Program-made: the position numbers and the translations under genes
Origin: Asterias rubens
Lineage: Eukaryota > Echinodermata > Asteroidea > Forcipulatida > Asteriidae
Assembly (NCBI RefSeq): GCF_902459465.1
Contig: NC_047064.1
Location: 12,542,160 to 12,606,159, forward strand
Direction: 5' to 3'
Length of the DNA: 64,000 bases
The notes under the pieces: model-generated
What the model saw: the letters and a program-made list of their open reading frames with translations, nothing else
The model's database searches: none
Told to the model about the DNA's origin: nothing
Shown: positions 1-11,045 of the stretch, piece after piece
Layout of the letters: each line of letters starts with the position of its first letter
Numbering within the stretch: the stretch's first letter is position 1

Positions 1-2295
1 ATGGATAACATAATCGAGCAGGTACCAGGGTGTGTTGGAATAGCCGACGACATTGCCGTATATGGCAGAACTGAGGAAGAACACGATGCCAACCTCATCA
101 AATTATTCGAAACAGCCAAGCGGGAAGGATTGGTGTTCAATAGCTCTAAGTGCAGCATCAAAACCAAGGAAATTAACTTTTTCGGTTTGATGTATTCTGA
201 TACCGGCATACGACCGGATAAAAGCAGAATTGAGGACATCCACGAGATGCCAACACCACAGGACAAAGAAGACTTGCAAAGGTTCATGGGAATCATCACG
301 TATGTCTCTCCATACATTCCCAACTTGGCCGATAAAGCAGATAACATCAGAGCCCTCCTCAAGAAGAGTGTACCCTTCATCTGGCAGGATGACCATCAAG
401 CAGAATTTGATGCCTTGAAACATTCTATCACTACAGAAGCATGCCTGCAATACTATAATCCTGAGATACACACTGTGCTTGAAGTTGATGCGTCTCAGAA
501 GGGTCTAGGAGCATGTCTGCTACAAAACAACAAGCCGGTTGCGTTTGCTTCAAAAAGTCTATCCCCTGCACAGAAGAACTACTCCAACATAGAAAGAGAG
601 ACCCTGGCCCTAGTATTCGGAATACTGAGGTTCCACAACTACCTTTTTGGAAAGGAGTTCACCGTCCACACTGACCACAAGCCGCTTGAAATGATCTGGA
701 AGAAACCACTGGCAAGTGCACCACCCCGACTGCAACGTCTGCTAATTAAAGTCCAAGGTTACAACTTTGACAGAATATACAAGCCAGGAAGCACAATGAT
801 CTTGTCTGATGCTCTAAGCAGATTGCCCAATCCCAAAAAGAATGATGACATACCTCTCGATCGCCTTGTTGGCTGTATGTACGTTGCAGATGGCCTGGAC
901 ATCCAACACATAGATCTTGTCCACTTTGGACAAACAAAGCAAGATCAACTTAAGACTGAAACCATTCGAGATCCAGTTTTAAGTACACTATGCCAGGTGA
1001 TCTACACTGGGTGGCCAGACACAATCCAAGAACTACCTCACGATCTCCGACCCTATTGGGCATACCGAGATGAATTAGGCATATCATGCGGTATTATCTT
1101 CAAAGGAAGACAAGTCATCATACCAGACTCACTCCGCACAGACATCCTGGAGCAGCTACACGCAGGTCACATGGGTATAGACAAGACCAGACGTCTCGCC
1201 AAAGAGTCGGTATACTGGCCGAATATCAATCGACACATAGAAGACATCGTGAAGACATGTACCTTCTGCCAAGAGACACAACCCAAACAGCAGAATGAGC
1301 CACTGCAGCCTCACGACATACCGTCTATGCCATGGACGAAACTTGGCACAGATCTTTTCCAGATTGATAGAGCCGATTATCTACTAATTGTGGACTACCA
1401 CTCGAAGTACCCGGTTGTTCACAAGCTAAACTCCACAACAAGTACAGCTATAGCCAATCTGACTTCACGCACATTCAGCATGCTAGGTGCACCTGCTGTG
1501 GTGATGTCGGACAACGGTCCACAATATGCAGGGAAACAGTACGCAGATATGTGCACCTCATGGGGAATACAGCACGTCACCTCATCCCCAAGGTACCCTC
1601 GCTCAAACGGTCTAGTGGAGCGTTCAGTTAGGACAGTCAAGTCTTTGATCAAGAAGTGCAAAGCTTCTGGAAAGAACATCGATATAGCTCTTCTCAACCT
1701 CCGAGCTACCCCAATCGATAGTAAGCTCCCATCCCCGGCTGAAATGATGTTTGGTAGACCGATCTGCACCACCTTGCCAAGTAACCAACCACACGTCAAC
1801 ATCCAGAAATCCGAAGACATTAGAGAACAGCTGGAGACAAGACGTCTGAAAATGAAAAACGATCATGATATCAAACACACTGGGAAGGAGCTTCCTCCAC
1901 TCTATATTGGTCAAAAAGTGAGAATCCTCGACAACCCCAGTAACACCTGGATTCCAGGAGAAATCACAAATGTCTGCAAGGAACCAAGATCATACGAAGT
2001 CAAAACTCCCAACGGCAACAAATTGCGACGCAATCGATCACATCTTAGAGAGATGCCGCTCCCAACACCTCAAATGGTCACACCAAAACGTGTCAGATTT
2101 GATGATGATCTACCTTCTGTTACACCTACCAAAACACAGTCAAATGAACAAACAAAGACACAGAAGAAACAAGATCAGAAAGCTCAAACAAGTCAGAATG
2201 TGGAAAACAACAAACAAACAGATACACAGCAGAACATGACAAACAAAACACGATCAGGTCGTATAATAAGAAGACCAGACAGATATAACCACTGA
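1..2295 (+). CDS. Ty3/gypsy Pol polyprotein, C-terminal part (RT, RNase H, integrase)
   Basis: The frame is open for 764 codons from the window edge. The first ~60 residues are the end of the RT palm, with IADDIAVYG in place of the usual Y-x-DD box; fingers and most of the palm are outside the window. RNase H follows at about residues 160-270 (VDASQKGLGA, then ERETLAL and TDHKPLE). The integrase zinc domain is at about 375-420 (H-G-H-M-G ... C-T-F-C). The DDE core is at about 440-560, with D in GTDLF, D in SDNGPQ and E in NGLVERS. The tail is basic and Q/K-rich and ends TRSGR..RRPDRYNH, a common gypsy C-terminus. I see no chromodomain. No stop or frameshift is visible, so this copy looks fairly young. 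The RT start cannot be judged. Confidence 0.88.
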   Translation: MDNIIEQVPGCVGIADDIAVYGRTEEEHDANLIKLFETAKREGLVFNSSKCSIKTKEINFFGLMYSDTGIRPDKSRIEDIHEMPTPQDKEDLQRFMGIITYVSPYIPNLADKADNIRALLKKSVPFIWQDDHQAEFDALKHSITTEACLQYYNPEIHTVLEVDASQKGLGACLLQNNKPVAFASKSLSPAQKNYSNIERETLALVFGILRFHNYLFGKEFTVHTDHKPLEMIWKKPLASAPPRLQRLLIKVQGYNFDRIYKPGSTMILSDALSRLPNPKKNDDIPLDRLVGCMYVADGLDIQHIDLVHFGQTKQDQLKTETIRDPVLSTLCQVIYTGWPDTIQELPHDLRPYWAYRDELGISCGIIFKGRQVIIPDSLRTDILEQLHAGHMGIDKTRRLAKESVYWPNINRHIEDIVKTCTFCQETQPKQQNEPLQPHDIPSMPWTKLGTDLFQIDRADYLLIVDYHSKYPVVHKLNSTTSTAIANLTSRTFSMLGAPAVVMSDNGPQYAGKQYADMCTSWGIQHVTSSPRYPRSNGLVERSVRTVKSLIKKCKASGKNIDIALLNLRATPIDSKLPSPAEMMFGRPICTTLPSNQPHVNIQKSEDIREQLETRRLKMKNDHDIKHTGKELPPLYIGQKVRILDNPSNTWIPGEITNVCKEPRSYEVKTPNGNKLRRNRSHLREMPLPTPQMVTPKRVRFDDDLPSVTPTKTQSNEQTKTQKKQDQKAQTSQNVENNKQTDTQQNMTNKTRSGRIIRRPDRYNH

Positions 2296-2644
2296 ATCAT
2301 ATTTATGTCCTCTCCTGTTAGAATATAAAATTCTGATTTTATTGATTATCACCAATGTCAAGTTGTTAAAGTTGTTATGATTACGGATATTGCTAATCAC
2401 TTGAGTATTTCAGGTTGAAGTGTAGAGAAAGTTTGCCTTATTAATTCGTTTTATTAATGTTTTGAGAATCGTTCTAGTGTTACAACTGTTTTGCTGAGTT
2501 ACAAACGTTTTGCCAGTTGAAAGGTACTCTCTACTTCAATTTACAATTTTGCCACAAGGTTCATATCTTCACAGTAAATTCCACATTGCCTACATGTTGC
2601 TCATCAGTCAAACTTGTAATTGTACTTTGTAAAAGGGGGGGGGA

Positions 2645-2816
2645 TGTTGTAATATGTATTGGGTCTATGTTATGGGCGGAGGTATATGTTGTTTTAACCT
2701 CCACTCTTGCTTTTGGGCTGATGTGATAATATTAAAAGCAGCCTTCGTGTTGCCAGAAGAATCAACAATATTCATTGTCTACATCTCTCTTTGAGTCCAT
2801 ACCTACTCATACTTCA
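2645..2816 (+). repeat. 3' LTR of gypsy D
   Basis: About 172 bp, beginning TGTTGTAATATG directly after the G-rich polypurine tract and ending TACTTCA before PLE sequence. It has TG...CA ends. The 5' LTR is outside the window, so identity between LTRs cannot be measured. Confidence 0.75.
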
Positions 2817-3869
2817 AGGGTGTCACTGATATCTTGGGAGAAAGATTCAGTGGGATCAGAAGCACATTCAATGTAATGATCAGTGTTACTGAGCTGTCTA
2901 AGGCCCTCAGCAATGTAGTCATGTGTGTTCATGACTACAACTGCGGACCCCTTGTCAGCCCGTTTAATCACTATGTCTGGTGATTGGCGGAGTTGTGTAA
3001 GGGCGTGACGCTCATCTTGGGGGAGGTTGTTGGGAGTAGGGGGTACTGGGGGCCTTAAGAACCTCGGAGTTAACCGAATTGATGTATGTCTCTAGAGACA
3101 CATCTCGGTTCTTAGGGGGTACCCAAGTACTCTTTTCCCTGAAGCGGTTGCGGGGAATAGGTTGGGTCTCCACAGATGACTCGTCATCCATGGAGGGCTC
3201 TACATGAAAGTATTCACGTAGGCGTAACCTACGATTGAATTGGGCCATGTCCTGTTGGAAAAGAAGTTGGTTAGGCTCTCTGGGTGTGGGGCAAAACTTA
3301 ATACCCCTTGAGAGGAGTTTAACCTGTGGGTCAGTAAGGACCATGTCAGACAGGTTAACTACAGTATTGGTCTCTGGCAACCTAACAGTAGGAGGAGCAA
3401 TGGTGGCTCTCTTACTGTGGAAACGTCTATGGGTGTGTTTCTTATGGTTAGCCAGGACATTCATACGTTTCTTGTTCTGTTTGTCCATTAGGGTGGACCT
3501 TAAGTGTTTGACGTTACATAGTATGGTATCTTGTAACTGTTCAAACTCTTCAATAGAGCATGACTCCTGGAGTTGAGACTCGGTGTTTGTTATCTCAAGT
3601 AACTGATTATCAATGAATTGTTGGCATTGATTTTCCAGCAACTTGATCAAACGGAAAGACGTATTAGTGAGTGTCTTGTTCCATTTCTTCAAAAAGGATG
3701 GGTCAAGGTCCCCAAAGGAAGGGGTACACTTGATCTGTAGGCCTTTGGGAATGATACGGGACAAACGATAAAAACGGTAGTTATCAAGATGTGACATGTA
3801 ACGGGTGTTCTTTTCCTTAAGCTTACGAAGCTTGCGGAAAATGCACTTGGTGTCGGGAGCAAGTGCCAT
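2817..3869 (-). pseudogene. PLE copy 1 ORF, N-terminal region (broken)
   Basis: The ATG at 3869 opens 285 codons to a stop at 3012. The sequence matches the first part of PLE copy 2, beginning MALAPDTKCIF, including a lysine-rich stretch (KNKKRM) that is continuous here but frameshifted in copy 2. The frame ends because one extra C lies in a C run near 3030 (copy 2 lacks it). Beyond that, homologous codons continue in another frame to 2817. The region upstream of the RT has no domain I recognise. It is a decayed retroelement protein fragment. Confidence 0.8.
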
Positions 3870-3879
3870 AATAGATGGG

Positions 3880-4838
3880 GGAATACAGTCAAGGGGAAAT
3901 ATCTTAAATCATTCCTGTGGAGAGAACGGGTTATAAATCCTGTACAAAATTGATTATTAATTAACAGACGTGAAAGCAAAAAGTAAAATAAACCTGCGAA
4001 TAAATGGGGTTAACAAGACCCTGTAAAAGAACGGGTTAAACCTGCAAAAAATAAATTATGTACAAACCTGAAAAGAAAAAATGGGTTAACACAAACTTGT
4101 TGAAAAATCAAGGTAAGTACAAAATCTGAAAAGGAAAAGTTATGTACAAACCTGAAAGGGAAAACGTTAATATAAACCTGTGAAAAAAATAGCGGTAAAT
4201 ATAGTCCTGTAAAAGAAAGGGTTATAAAACTTGCAGAAAAATATATACGTTATGTACAAATCTGAAAAGAAAAAATGGGTTAACACAAACTTGTTGAAAA
4301 ATCAAGTTATGTACAAAATCTGAAAAGGAAAAGTTATGTACAAACCTGAAAGGGAAAAACGTTAATATAAACCTGTGAAAAAAATAGTGGTAAATATAGT
4401 CCTGTAAAAGAAAGGGTTATAAAACCTGCAGAAAAATATATACGTTATGTACAAATCTGAAAAGAAAAAATGGGTTAACACAAACTTGTTGAAAAATCAA
4501 GTTATGTACAAAATCTGAAAAGGAAAAGTTATGTACAAACCTGAAAGGGAAAAACGTTAATATAAACCTGTGAAAAAATAGCGGTAAATATAGTCCTGTA
4601 AAAGAAAGGGTTATAAAACCTGCAGAAAAATATACGTTATGTACAAATCTGAAAAGGAAAAGGTTAACAAAAAATCTGAAAAGGAAAACGTTAACGCAAG
4701 CCTGTGAAAAAAGCGGGTTAAACACAATCCTATAAAACAAATAGGTTAAAAACCTGCCAACAAAATTATTTAGTTGTATTTACAATCCTATAGGGCGAAA
4801 AATAATGATTTATTAATAATCTGTAGAGGAAGGAAAAA
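3880..4838 (-). repeat. PLE 5' tandem array of branch-point / polypyrimidine / AG units (copy 1)
   Basis: Read on the minus strand, this is a degenerate array of ~24-31-bp units. Each has a TAAC-type core, a pyrimidine run and a final CAG or TAG. Higher-order blocks of roughly 190 bp recur. Seen directly on the plus strand as repeated 'ctgaaa(a)ggaaaagttatgt' and 'cctgtgaaaaaaatag' strings. It lies just upstream of the PLE ORF, as in copy 2. Confidence 0.8.
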
Positions 4839-5160
4839 TATTAAAAGTGTTCTGAGAAGAACAGGTGGGAAGTGGGAAAAGATAAAAAGGATATGGTTAT
4901 GACAATTAAAAACAAAATACAAGCAATTCAAGGGGATCACCCTGAAGGGATACAACAACAGAGAAATAAAAGTTTCTTACTACGACTTGGGGAGGGTCTG
5001 TTGAAACCGTTGAGTTGCTCCTATATATATGAGTTTGCTCTTATATATATGGGTTTGCTCTTATATATATAGTTTTGCTCCTATATATATGGGTTCGCTC
5101 ATTTAGTCATAAACGGCCCCCATACATTTAGTCATAAATCCACACAGCATACCGACGTCG
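4839..5160. other. Spacer with ~20-bp tandem repeat
   Basis: No gene is visible. Positions 5015-5100 hold four to five units of about 20 bp built on TTGCTC(C/T)TATATATATG. A duplicated CATTTAGTCATAAA string follows at 5098-5140. Confidence 0.6.
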
Positions 5161-5625
5161 GGCTGACATTAAAAAGGGTCAATTTAGGTCGGTGAAGGTC
5201 GCCGTCGGTGCCTGACGTTTGTGTGACGTCATATTTTGGTCAACCTATGACGTTCAGGTTGGTGTTTAAATTTTGACGTCAGAAAGACGTCAAACTGTTG
5301 TCAAATTGAGACGTCAGTGAGGTGTGAAACTATTGACGTTATTGACGTCATTATACTGACGTTTTTGCAACGCCATATTATGGTTCACCTGCGATGTCAT
5401 TTTGGCGACCAATTTTTGACATCAGTAAAACATCATTTAATGGTCAATTTTTGACATCAGCTTAGCGTCGAAATATTGTAGATAGTTAGACGTCATATTT
5501 TGGTCATGTTTAGATGTTATTTTTTAGTCAAACGCGGACATTGAAATAACGTCATATTAAGGTCAACTGCGATGTCATTTTGGCGTCAAATGATTGACAT
5601 CAGTAAAACGTCATTTAATGGTCAA
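5161..5625. repeat. ~178-bp satellite with TGACGTCA-like sites, left part
   Basis: Tandem units recur at roughly 175-180 bp, marked by CATTTAATGGTCAA near 5432 and 5611. They contain many GACGTCA / GACATCA motifs. The array is interrupted at 5625 by the BEL element and continues at 13136 in phase, so it predates that insertion. Confidence 0.75.
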
Positions 5626-6350
5626 TGTTGCGAGTTGGATTAATTTAATTTGGACGCCACTCGGGATCAAGATCTAGTCAATCGTTACGAGTCAGTTTTG
5701 GAGCAGTTAAATTATCTTTTTGTGTTTAGTTTTTTTGAAGGACCCTGGATCCCAAACCAGCGGTAAGCAGACATTTTATGCATTGCTAATTTATCATTGT
5801 TGGGTTTGCTGTAATTATTGGTTTTGGGAGGTATTCTTGGGGTTTAATGGGGTACGTTTATTTTGGGATAGTTTCGTACTTTTGTGTAATCTAGGTCATG
5901 TCATTACCGGTGCGTTTCATGTACGTGTACGTTGGGCTAGGTGGACTCGGGACATTTTGTGGGTTCGCTTCCAGTTTTCATAGGTTTGGGGGAGGGTTTC
6001 CTGTAATGGGCTGTTAGTAGTCATTACCATGTCAGGTTTGCTTGGTAAAATAATAGGGCCTGTTTTATATAACTTTAGTTGAGCTGTAGGTTACAGCGCC
6101 CTCTCGTGGTCAGTTTATGAAGTTCCCAGTTTTTCCTGGATTTGTTGTTAAAGGTGTTTTGAAGTGGTTAGACAAATATTGTTTATTTGTTTTCTGTGTT
6201 TTTGACCCTAGTTGACGTGCAAGGCAGTTGTATGGTGCAAGGCAGTTGTATTGTGCAAGGCAGTTGTATAGAGCAATTGTATGTTGGAGAAGTGGAACAA
6301 TAAAGAAAGAACTCAGAATTAAAACGTTGTTTCAATCAACCGACGTTACA
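5626..6350 (+). repeat. 5' LTR of BEL element
   Basis: Begins TGTTGCGAGTTGG and ends CGACGTTACA. Compared with the 3' LTR it lacks 25 bp just after TTTAATTTGGAC but has about 38 bp (around 6160-6200) missing from the 3' LTR. An imperfect 17-bp repeat (GGCAGTTGTATNGTGCAA) is present in about three units near 6220-6275, and AATAAAGAAAG near 6298 may be the poly(A) signal. Confidence 0.92.
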
Positions 6351-6426
6351 GTCAACGCTAAGGTACACCCAAGGTCAGTGAACAAGAGATAGTTTGAAGA
6401 TAAAATTTGGTGAAGAAGAGAAGATA

Positions 6427-8148
6427 ATGGAAGCCCTTGATGGTATAGAAGCCAAGGCTCCGGCTATGGCTACTCGGGCCAGAGTGAAGCAAGTGATGGA
6501 GCTTAGGAGAGAGACAGCCAATGCACTCATCGACATGAAAGAAAGCATACAACCATTGCTGCTTACCTTGCCACCAAGAGTAGATGAAGTAAGAGCTAGA
6601 CACTCCAGATGGCTTCAAAAATATGAGATATTTCTAAGTCAACATGACGAGTACATAGCACTAGTTCCAGAAGACCAGAGGCCAACAGCACAGTCAGAAC
6701 TACAGCCCGAGCTCAACAGTCTTCGAGAATTCAAGAACACATTAGATCAGTGGCTAGTATATCACACCCGTCAACCCGATAGAGACAGCATGAGGTCGAT
6801 AAGGTCCCGTACTTCTCGTTCAGCGGGAAGCCGTATTTCCAGTTCCTTATCGATAGCCAGAGCGATAGAGCATCAGAAGACTGCAGAGCTGTTAGCCAGA
6901 TCTAGAGCACTCCAAGAGAAAGGAAAGTTGGAGGAAGAAAAGCTCCAGTTTGAAGCAAGAAAGAGAGAAGAGGAATTGAGAATCAAGCAGAAAGAAGAAG
7001 CATTTGAGCTAAGAACCGAATTGCAGGTATCAAGTGCTAAGGCTGCAATCCTCGACGAATTGGAGCAGAGTGAAATTTGAGACGAGCAAAACTTGAGCGG
7101 CTTTCCCCTTCCCCCCTTTGGACTACACTCACCAGTGGGTGCGGCCTTCAGCCCTGTTGCACCAGTGTTTGCCCCAGAAGCACAAGGTTTAGACCCAAAC
7201 AGCTTGACCGATGAACACATCGAAAAGAAGCCCTCCAATCAGGCCTTTTTGCAAGAAACCAAGGAGCCACAAATTGAAAGCGCAACTGAGGCAAACAAAA
7301 CTAAGCAGGAGGATCAAGTCTCTATTGAATCAACCATATCCGTAGCCAAACATCTCGTCAATGAAATCCGAAAGCCAAACTCTGACCTTACAAAATTTAA
7401 AGGAGATCCCTTGGAGTACAAACGATTCATACGGCAGTTTAAGGCCAGAGTTGTTGCCAACACTGTTGATGAGGACGAACGGATGAATTATTTAGAGCAG
7501 TTCACAGAGGGAGAGCCACATCACATCGTAAACGGGTACAGCTGTCTCCCTGCTGAAGTAGGCTATCCTGCCGCCCTTAAGGAAATGGAAAGGCGCTACG
7601 GAGATCCGGACCTTCTGGCCAACGCTTATATACAGAGGGCTTTGAGGTGGCCGGAGATAAGACCAGATAACCCAGCCGGACTAGACGCCTTTGCGAAATT
7701 CCTGGTGGAGTGTAAGAATGCTGTTCACTCCATAAATGCAGCAAGGGTTCTGGAGTATTCAGAGAACATCAAGCGTCTTGTGTCGAAACTCCCTTTCTAT
7801 CTTCACGACAGATGGCGAAATGTAGTCTCGAACAAGAAAGAGAACAACGAGCCAGTGACCTTCACTCATCTGATAGATCTTGTCCAAAAGGAGGCCAGGA
7901 AGGCTACAGATCCAGTGTATGGACGGTTTGCTCTGGGAGGCAAGCCCAAGGACGACAAAACAGGACATCCAAAGCTACCCATCAGAAAGTTTGGATGCGC
8001 CTCCACAGCAAATGAGTTTGATGACAACGTCACGGATGAGAAACATGACGGTGCAGACACAGGCCACAAGTTTGCCGATATAGCAAGTTCAAAGCCCTGC
8101 AGTTTCTGTCAAGGACCTGGTCACGCAATGTCGGAGTGCCGAAGCTGA
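6427..8148 (+). pseudogene. BEL Gag (two pieces separated by a stop)
   Basis: Structural protein of the element. I chose the ATG at 6427 because the upstream in-frame codons have no AUG. Residues ~150-215 form a highly charged E/K/R coiled coil. An in-frame TGA at 7078-7080 breaks the frame, and the same frame then continues with a proline-rich linker, a capsid-like helical region (about 7370-7900) and a C-x2-C-x4-H-x4-C knuckle ending at 8145 (CSFCQGPGHAMSEC). A one-base shift at about 8145 separates it from the protease frame. Gag of BEL elements packages the RNA in cytoplasmic particles; this copy should not make full-length product. Confidence 0.82.
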
Positions 8149-8780
8149 GAGCCAAATCACTAACAGACAGGTTGCAGTTTCTGAAGTCCAAGGGACTTTG
8201 CTTTGGTTGCCTGAAGTATGGTCATCTGAGCCGACGTTGCAGAGCAAGAGCCAAGTGCAAGGAGTGCAACGCCACGCACCCGACACTACTTCACAGAGAA
8301 CGGGAACAACAAGACAACCAAGACTCCCCACGGCTCGACACCCCCAAGACTACTGACCAGGGGAACTCCTGTTCCACTAACATGTCCTCAGTCACGGACA
8401 GGGCCAGATCCCAAATGGGAGCCGGAGCAGGTCTTTGCACCATGGCAGTCATACCAGTAAGAGTCAGATCCCCAACCACCCATACCACAGTGGAGACCTA
8501 CGCATTCCTTGACCCCGGCAGTAATGTAACCTTCTGCACCGAGAACCTTGCCCAGCAGCTTGGAGTAACTGGCAAGGCCACTACCATGGAATTGCACACC
8601 ATGGGACAGTCCCAGAAGTTCACCACACACCGTATTTCAGGACTGGAGGTGTGTGGACTTGACAATGGTTCTACCGTCGAGCTTCCTTTGGTCTACACTA
8701 AACCCAAGATGCCTGTCACCAGAGATCTTATGCCAACCCAAGAAGACATTGATAGGTACGAGCACCTTAGAGAGATTTAA
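8136..8780 (+). pseudogene. BEL zinc knuckles and A17-type aspartic protease
   Basis: Continues Gag after a one-base frameshift. It has a second zinc knuckle (CFGCLKYGHLSRRC), a third C-x2-C-type cluster, then the retropepsin with active-site FLDPGSN near 8510 (the BEL/Pao protease uses D-x-G-S). The frame ends in TAA at 8778-8780, and the same frame carries on at once as the Pol linker (VGMLIGNNVPAAF), so this is a point stop inside one polyprotein. Confidence 0.82.
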
Positions 8781-11045
8781 CTTCCTGTAATTCAGGCCGA
8801 GGTGGGGATGCTAATAGGCAATAACGTCCCAGCTGCCTTTACGCCACAAGAACTGAGAACAGGACAAGAAAACGAGCCCCATGGAGCCAGATCAGTGCTT
8901 GGATGGATCATATGGGGCATGGTCAGAGATAGGGAAGAGCCCTGCCACCTTTCCAACCTGCAACTAGCCAGAGAAGAAGCAGGACAACTTCAGAGGTTGG
9001 AGAACATGGTGAGAGCATCCATAGACATGGACTTTCCAGGGCGCCTGGTTGACAGTAAGAAGGAACCTTCCGTTGAAGATAAGCAATTTGAAGAAATTAT
9101 TGGAACAACTCTGAAGTTGGTGGGAGACCACTACCAGTGTGACTTGCCCTTTCGCGAGCCAGCATGCAAGCTTGAGGACAACAGATTTCATGCCATGGAC
9201 CGTCTGATGTCCCTGAAGAAGAAGCTAAGAAACAACCCGACGTTCAATCAAGACTATGTGACCTTCATGAGCTCACTAATGGAGAAAGGGTATGCCGAGA
9301 AGGTCACTGATGCCCCCGAAGATAGCAGAGAACGAGTTGGTCGATGGTACATGCCCCATCATGGCATCTACAACCCCACCAAACCAGGCAAGATAAGAGT
9401 TGTCTTTGATTGTTTGGCAAAGACTAGAGGAGTCTCCCTAAACGATGTACTCCTCCCAGGACCCATCCTCACGAACAAGGTAGTAGATGTTCTGCTTCGC
9501 TTCAGACAGCAACCTATTGGCCTAATTGGAGACATTGAGGGCATGTTCTTCCAAGTAAGGGTCTCTGAACGCCACAGAGACTTTCTACGATACCTGTGGT
9601 TTCCAGAGGGAGACACATCTAGACCACCAGAGACCTACCGTCTGAAGGCACACCCCTTTGGTGCCATATCGTCGCCATCTTGCGCTTCTGCAGCTTTGCG
9701 TAAGTGTGCAACAGACAATGAACATCAAGAGATCTTGAGAAAATTCTACGTCGATGACTATCTCTGTGCCAGTTTTGATGCCACGGAAGCGATTGAAACC
9801 AGGAAGATTGTGAAGGAGGTGTGCCGCCGCGGGGGATTCAACCTTCATAAGTGGGTGAGCAATAGTAAGGCAGTGAACGACTCCATTCCTCCAGAGGAGA
9901 GATCAAAGTCACAACAGCTGAACATTGAAAGCATCGACCCGCCCCAATCAGAGCGGGCATTGGGAGTGTTCTGGAATACAGTGGAGGATAACTTTGGGTT
10001 TAAGGTGAACCTGAAGCACCGTCCAGCTACTCGTAGAGGCATTCTATCCGTCATCAGCAGTGTCTTCGACCCATTAGAACTAGCTGGCCCATTCATCCTT
10101 CCAGCTAGAATTATGCTGCAGCGTCTCTGTAAGCAAGACCTCGAATGGGACAAGGAGATTGGAGAAAGGGAAACGGTTGCATGGAACCAGTGGCTGCTGA
10201 ATATCGTCAAGCTGGAGCAAATGTCAATACCAAGAAGTGTGCGACCAAGCGACTTTGTAGACGTTGCGACCTGCCAACTCCATGCCTTTTCCGATGCTTC
10301 TGACGAAGGCTACGGCATTGCCATATACACACGACATGAGGACAGTTCAGGCAGAGTCTTTTGCAATCTGCTAATGGGAAAATCTAGAGTGACCCCTCTC
10401 AAGAAAGTCACTACCCCAAGGATGGAGTTAACCGCAGCCAGTCTTTCAGTGAAGTTTATCGCACTAATTACTTCAGCACTGGAGCTACACTTCAATGTGT
10501 TCTACTGGACAGATAGTACCTCCGTCTTGAGATACATTGCCAACAAGACCACAAGATTCCACACCTTTGTGGCAAACCGTATCACTACCATTCAAGAGGG
10601 CTCCCGTATTGAGCAGTGGCGGCACGTTCCGACTTTGAAGAATCCAGCAGATATAGCCTCAAGAGGAATTAGTCCGAAGGTAGACCCTACACTCTGGTTT
10701 CACGGGCCAGCCTTTCTTTGGGAGCCGGAATCCAAATGGCCAAAGACAGACATCATCAAGGAGTTGCCTGCAAAGGACCCAGAGGTCAAGCGAGTTCACG
10801 CCACAACTCTCAAGTTCCACGAAGGTTCCGCGTACTTGGACCAGTGGATAAGTCAGTTCTCATCCTGGAGGAAACTGAAGACAACGGTAGCATGGCTGAT
10901 GCGAGCACAGGGGCTCTTCAAGCAGCGCCAGCTATCCAGAGTTGAGCCAAAGGCAGCAGTCCCCTCACCGTGGACGAATTGGAGACAGCAGGCACCGAGA
11001 TCATCAAATATGTCCAGCAGAGCTGCGCCCTTACTGAGTCGGTGA
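8781..11045 (+). pseudogene. BEL reverse transcriptase and RNase H
   Basis: The RT begins near 9350 (IYNPTKPGKIRVVFD). It has the BEL motif GDIEGMFFQV near 9535 and the catalytic box FYVDDYLCA near 9745. RNase H starts near 10280 (FSDASDEGYG) with E in MELTAA and D in WTDSTSVLRY near 10505. The frame is lost around 10955-10965 by a one-base change; the integrase follows in another frame from 10970. It is collinear with BEL/Pao Pol and has the usual ~1700-residue total length. Confidence 0.85.

Larger units (their letters stand above)
1..2816 (+). mobile_element. Ty3/gypsy LTR retrotransposon D, 3' part (5' part lies outside the window)
   Basis: The element runs from the window edge through a pol frame (1-2295), a ~350-bp 3' untranslated stretch, a polypurine tract (about 2629-2644, A4 then G-rich) and a short 3' LTR (2645-2816). 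It ends next to AGGGT, where sequence matching a Penelope-like element begins. In the intact PLE copy at 18.69 kb the same five bases are continuous, which fits a 5-bp target duplication. Gypsy D therefore inserted into PLE copy 1. Confidence 0.85.
2817..4838 (-). mobile_element. Penelope-like element copy 1 (fragment, cut by gypsy D)
   Basis: On the minus strand this repeats, nearly base for base, the 5' half of the PLE at 16.7-20.9 kb: the acceptor-like array (about 3880-4838), the ORF start at 3869 and coding sequence into the start of the RT. It stops at 2817 at the gypsy D LTR; the remainder of the RT and the GIY-YIG domain should lie left of the window. The two PLE copies are in opposite orientation 12 kb apart. 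Confidence 0.85.

Noticed and set aside
2517..2726. 69-codon frame between gypsy D pol and its LTR
   Set aside because: It spans the polypurine tract and LTR start, so it cannot be a retained gene.
3880..4838. CRISPR-like array
   Set aside because: Short repeated units with similar spacing, but units are contiguous and degenerate with no unique spacers, and the context is eukaryotic.
5720..5983. 87-codon frame in the BEL 5' LTR
   Set aside because: It lies wholly inside the LTR and has no similarity to known proteins.
8802..11045. Separate BEL pol gene with its own start
   Set aside because: The upstream stop is a point stop in a continuous polyprotein frame; the ATG at 8808 is internal.
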